In this document: positions 61,412-64,000 of the stretch, one piece after another
Position numbering within the stretch: the stretch's first letter is position 1
Layout of the letters: the number at the start of each line of letters is the position of its first letter
NCBI GenBank assembly: GCA_937890005.1
Contig: CALBZA010000059.1
Location: forward strand, 1 to 64,000
Direction: 5' to 3'
DNA length: 64,000 nucleotides
Source: an uncultured Verrucomicrobia subdivision 3 bacterium
GTDB taxonomy: Bacteria > Verrucomicrobiota > Verrucomicrobiia > Limisphaerales > DASXHY01
Program-made: the position numbers and the translations under genes
The notes under the pieces: generated by a model
Seen by the model: only the letters and a program-made list of their open reading frames with translations
What the model was told of the DNA's origin: nothing
The model's database searches: none

Positions 61412-61858
61412 ATGACAGCAGACAACAATCATCGTTCCGTCCAGGCCTATCTCTTCTTCAACGGGAACTGCGAAGAGGCACTGGAGTTCTATAAGAAAGC
61501 GCTCGGCGCCCAGGTCGATATGCTCATGCGCTTCAAGGACAGTCCCGAAGCTCCCCCGCCCGGAATGGTTCCCTCCGGATTCGAAAACAAGATCATGCAC
61601 GCCAGCTTCCGCATCGGCGAAACACTGCTGATGGCATCCGACGGCTGCGAAACGTCGAAAGTCAATTTCGACGGCTTCAGCCTGTCGCTCGCACTGTCGA
61701 GTGAAGCTGAGGCGGACAAGGCCTTCAATGCGCTGGCGGAAGGCGGACAGGTGCGGATGCCGCTGGGGAAGACGTTCTGGTCGCCGCGCTTCGGCATGTT
61801 GCAGGACAAGTTTGGCATGGGCTGGATGATCAATGTCATTCCGTCCGGACAAAAATAA
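61412..61858 (+). CDS. VOC-family protein, PhnB type
   Basis: 148 residues. PhnB-type glyoxalase/VOC fold: VQAYLFFNGNCEEALEFYKKALGAQV, KIMHASFRIGETLLMASD, and FWSPRFGMLQDKFGMGWMIN at the end. The metal-binding residues are only partly kept, as is common in PhnB proteins. No substrate can be assigned. Confidence 0.9.
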   Translation: MTADNNHRSVQAYLFFNGNCEEALEFYKKALGAQVDMLMRFKDSPEAPPPGMVPSGFENKIMHASFRIGETLLMASDGCETSKVNFDGFSLSLALSSEAEADKAFNALAEGGQVRMPLGKTFWSPRFGMLQDKFGMGWMINVIPSGQK

Positions 61859-61929
61859 TTGTCCTGAACGCAGAGGCTCATTCGTTCGTATTCATGAAAC
61901 CACTCAAAAAACAACGAAACGACAACATT

Positions 61930-62454
61930 ATGAATACTCGAATCAACTCCCTCTGCGTCGCACTGTTCCTTGCCTCGTCGGTCGCATTGACCGCCGGCGA
62001 ACCGCCGAAATCCAAAATCGGTTCGCCGGAGTTTGAACGGATGAAGACTCTCGTCGGCACCTGGACCGGGAAAGTCGATCTCGGACAGGGCCCGGTCGAT
62101 ATGACCATTCAATACCGGCTGATCGCGGCCGGAAGTGTGGTTGAAGAACGCTGTTTCATCGGAACGCCCAACGAGATGGTGTCAATGTATTACGACGAAG
62201 GCGGCAAGCTTGCGATGACGCATTATTGCGCGATCGGCAACCGGCCCAGCATGAAGCTCAAGTCGTCCGACGCGAAGACGATCCGGTTCGACTTCGATTC
62301 GTCCTGCGGAATCGATCCTTCCAAGGAATCGCACATGCATGCCCTCACCATCACGTTCAACGACGCCGACACGATCACTGCAAGCTGCCGCTCTCTGATG
62401 GATGGCAAGGAAGCGCCGGAAAACCCGACCGTGTTGAAGCGCGTCAAACTGTAA
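61930..62454 (+). CDS. secreted DUF1579-like lipocalin-fold protein
   Basis: 174 residues from the ATG at 61930 with a signal peptide (LCVALFLASSVALTAGEP). The mature part begins FERMKTLVGTWTGKVDLG, the DUF1579/heme-lipocalin pattern, and continues as beta-strands (MTIQYRLIAAGSVVEERCFIG, MVSMYYDEGGKLAMTHYC). Small ligand-binding protein, probably periplasmic. It lies between two VOC genes. Confidence 0.78.
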   Translation: MNTRINSLCVALFLASSVALTAGEPPKSKIGSPEFERMKTLVGTWTGKVDLGQGPVDMTIQYRLIAAGSVVEERCFIGTPNEMVSMYYDEGGKLAMTHYCAIGNRPSMKLKSSDAKTIRFDFDSSCGIDPSKESHMHALTITFNDADTITASCRSLMDGKEAPENPTVLKRVKL

Positions 62455-62475
62455 GAACAACTTCCTCGCAACTCC

Positions 62476-62994
62476 ATGCAACGCATCACGCCCTTCCTCT
62501 GGTTCAATGACGACGCTGAAGAAGCGGTGAAACTCTACACCCGCGTCTTCAGGCGCTCGAAAGTCATCCGCACGGCTCGTTATGACGACGAAGGCGCGAG
62601 GGTTTCGGGCCGGCCGGCAGGAAGCGTGATGACGATTGAGTTCGAACTCGAAGGCCAGCGCTTCGTCGCGCTCAACGGCGGCCCGCAGTTTCCCTTCACC
62701 GAAGCGGTCTCGTTCGTCGTGAACTGCAGGACGCAGGCGGAGGTGAACCATTACTGGAACAAGCTGAGCGCCGGCGGCAAAAAGGTTCACTGCGGCTGGC
62801 TGAAGGACAGGTTCGGCGTTTCATGGCAGATCGTGCCCACGATCCTGGAGGATATGATCGCAGATAAAAATCCGGAGAAATCGAAAGCCGTGATGGCTGC
62901 GATGCTCCGGATGGTAAAGCTCGACATCAACGCTTTGAAAAAGGCTTACAACAACGCAGGCAGGAACAAACCCCCGAAAAGAAAAGGCAAATGA
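62476..62994 (+). CDS. VOC-family protein, PhnB/3-demethylubiquinone-like
   Basis: 172 residues. The N-terminal QRITPFLWFNDDAEEAVKLYTRVFR and the strand VMTIEFELEGQRFVALNGGPQFPFTEAVSF are typical of the 3-dmu-9_3-mt VOC group, followed by WLKDRFGVSWQIVPTIL. The tail is basic (GRNKPPKRKGK). Its stop overlaps the next start. Confidence 0.9.
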   Translation: MQRITPFLWFNDDAEEAVKLYTRVFRRSKVIRTARYDDEGARVSGRPAGSVMTIEFELEGQRFVALNGGPQFPFTEAVSFVVNCRTQAEVNHYWNKLSAGGKKVHCGWLKDRFGVSWQIVPTILEDMIADKNPEKSKAVMAAMLRMVKLDINALKKAYNNAGRNKPPKRKGK

Positions 62995-64000
62995 TGAGCA
63001 AAGTCAGAGTTTTGGTCGGAACAAAAAAGGGCGCTTTCATTCTCACGTCAGACGGCAAACGCAAGGATTGGGAGGTGAGCGGACCTCACTTCGCCGGATG
63101 GGAGATTTATCACATGAAAGGATCGCCCGCGGATCCGAATCGCATCTACGCCTCCCAGAGCAGCGGATGGTTCGGTCAGATCACGCAGCGTTCTGACGAT
63201 GGCGGAAAGACCTGGAACACGCCCGGCAGCAGCGCGGAGGAATTGCAGGGCGCAAACGGGTTTCCCAGAGGCGAAAGCAACAAGTTCGTTTACGAAGGCG
63301 ATGCAGGAACGCACAAGTGGTACGACGGCACACAACATCCATGGGAGTTCAAACGCATCTGGCATTTCGAACCGTCCCTGACGAATCCAGACGTCGCCTA
63401 CGCCGGTGCTGAGGACGCCGCCATTTTCAAGACAACCGACGGTGGCAAAACCTGGAAGGAACTTCCGGGTCTGCGTCGGACCAAGGGCAATCTCTGGCAA
63501 CCCGGTGCCGGCGGCATGGCGGTTCACACGATCCTGATCGATCCCAAAAACGAGAAGCGCATCTACGTGGCGATCTCCGCGGGCGGCTGTTTTAGAACCG
63601 ACGACGGCGGTGAAACGTGGAAACCGATCACGCGCGGACTGAAATCCCCTTTCGAACTTCCCGATCCCGATGCTGAGGTCGGACATTGCGTGCATCGCAT
63701 CACGTTGCATCCGTCGAAGCCCGACGTGCTCTTCATGCAGAAGCACTGGGACGTGATGCGCAGTGACAATGCCGGCGATCAATGGAGCGAAGTGAGCGGA
63801 AATCTGCCGAGCGATTTCGGATTCCCGATCGATGTTCACGCACACGAACCGGAAACGATCTACGTCGTGCCGATCACGAGCGATTCACTGCATTATCCGC
63901 CGGAAGGCAAGCTGCGCGTGTATCGGAGCAAATCCGGCGGCAACGAATGGGAACCCCTGACGAAAGGCCTGCCGCAAAAAGACTGCTACGTGAACGTGCT
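62994..64000 (+). CDS. BNR/sortilin-like beta-propeller protein (partial)
   Basis: Begins MSKVRVLVGTKKGAFILTSD with the ATG overlapping the upstream stop by one base (TGATG), and runs off the window with at least 335 residues. Several Asp-box repeats are visible: RSDDGGKTWN, KTTDGGKTWKEL, RTDDGGETWKPI, RSDNAGDQWSE. This is a WD40/BNR-type propeller like exo-alpha-sialidase/VPS10 proteins. No signal peptide, so probably cytosolic. Confidence 0.85.
   Translation, partial: MSKVRVLVGTKKGAFILTSDGKRKDWEVSGPHFAGWEIYHMKGSPADPNRIYASQSSGWFGQITQRSDDGGKTWNTPGSSAEELQGANGFPRGESNKFVYEGDAGTHKWYDGTQHPWEFKRIWHFEPSLTNPDVAYAGAEDAAIFKTTDGGKTWKELPGLRRTKGNLWQPGAGGMAVHTILIDPKNEKRIYVAISAGGCFRTDDGGETWKPITRGLKSPFELPDPDAEVGHCVHRITLHPSKPDVLFMQKHWDVMRSDNAGDQWSEVSGNLPSDFGFPIDVHAHEPETIYVVPITSDSLHYPPEGKLRVYRSKSGGNEWEPLTKGLPQKDCYVNV

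Overview
The window looks like a chromosome segment of a soil or freshwater Verrucomicrobiota bacterium, most likely the Pedosphaera/Limisphaera group. This is an inference from GC-rich coding sequence, a secreted triple beta-helix/Ig/PKD protein with a verrucomicrobial-style C-terminus, a DUF3106 protein behind an ECF sigma/anti-sigma pair, and intergenic DNA full of hairpin repeats. There are no rRNA genes, phage genes, transposases or CRISPR arrays.

Layout. 1-2045 is repeat-dense and holds one small lipoprotein gene. 2046-8372 is a stress block: tandem UspA, Kef-type antiporter, Rnk-like factor, DUF883 membrane protein, and an unusual phosphoribosyltransferase/kinase-fold fusion. 8636-11964 carries moaA behind a coiled-coil gene, a LON-domain protein and thiE. 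12014-15940 is the giant beta-helix protein. 16394-19671 has a serine acetyltransferase, a secreted orphan and nadB. 19932-25074 is a rhamnose locus (rhaA-rhaT-rhaB with a divergent AraC regulator; no aldolase gene). 25065-30944 has radC, hflX, an Lrp-like regulator with an aminotransferase, miaA and lgt. 30998-33145 is the ECF sigma/anti-sigma/DUF3106 operon. Then come a polytopic membrane protein, hisD and a hypothetical gene, followed by the imuA-imuB-dnaE2 mutagenesis cassette (37511-43575), an RRM protein, an Ada-like methyltransferase, a DUF892 protein, a large secreted PHP-like protein, a stand-alone Clp N-domain protein and an SLC12-like transporter.

At 51929-52559 a tRNA-Ile(CAU) gene is followed by two displaced copies of its own 3' end. 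Each copy is attached to a tiny GIY-YIG nuclease cassette, one intact and one truncated. This is the most interesting locus in the window. Beyond it lie a Tat alkaline phosphatase, a TPR protein, a TonB-ExbB-ExbD-coiled-coil operon, an AhpD-like protein, an L,D-transpeptidase-like lipoprotein, a DoxX protein, and a run of small YCII/DUF1428/VOC genes ending in a beta-propeller gene cut by the window edge.

A second theme is repeat biology. Roughly ten short arrays with a 7-bp period, each with a different unit and several in inverted pairs, lie between genes. Similar low-complexity palindromes sit in frame inside miaA and twice inside dnaE2, reminiscent of palindromic elements inserted into genes in Rickettsia. 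At least eight larger hairpin elements (REP/MITE-like) punctuate the gene borders.
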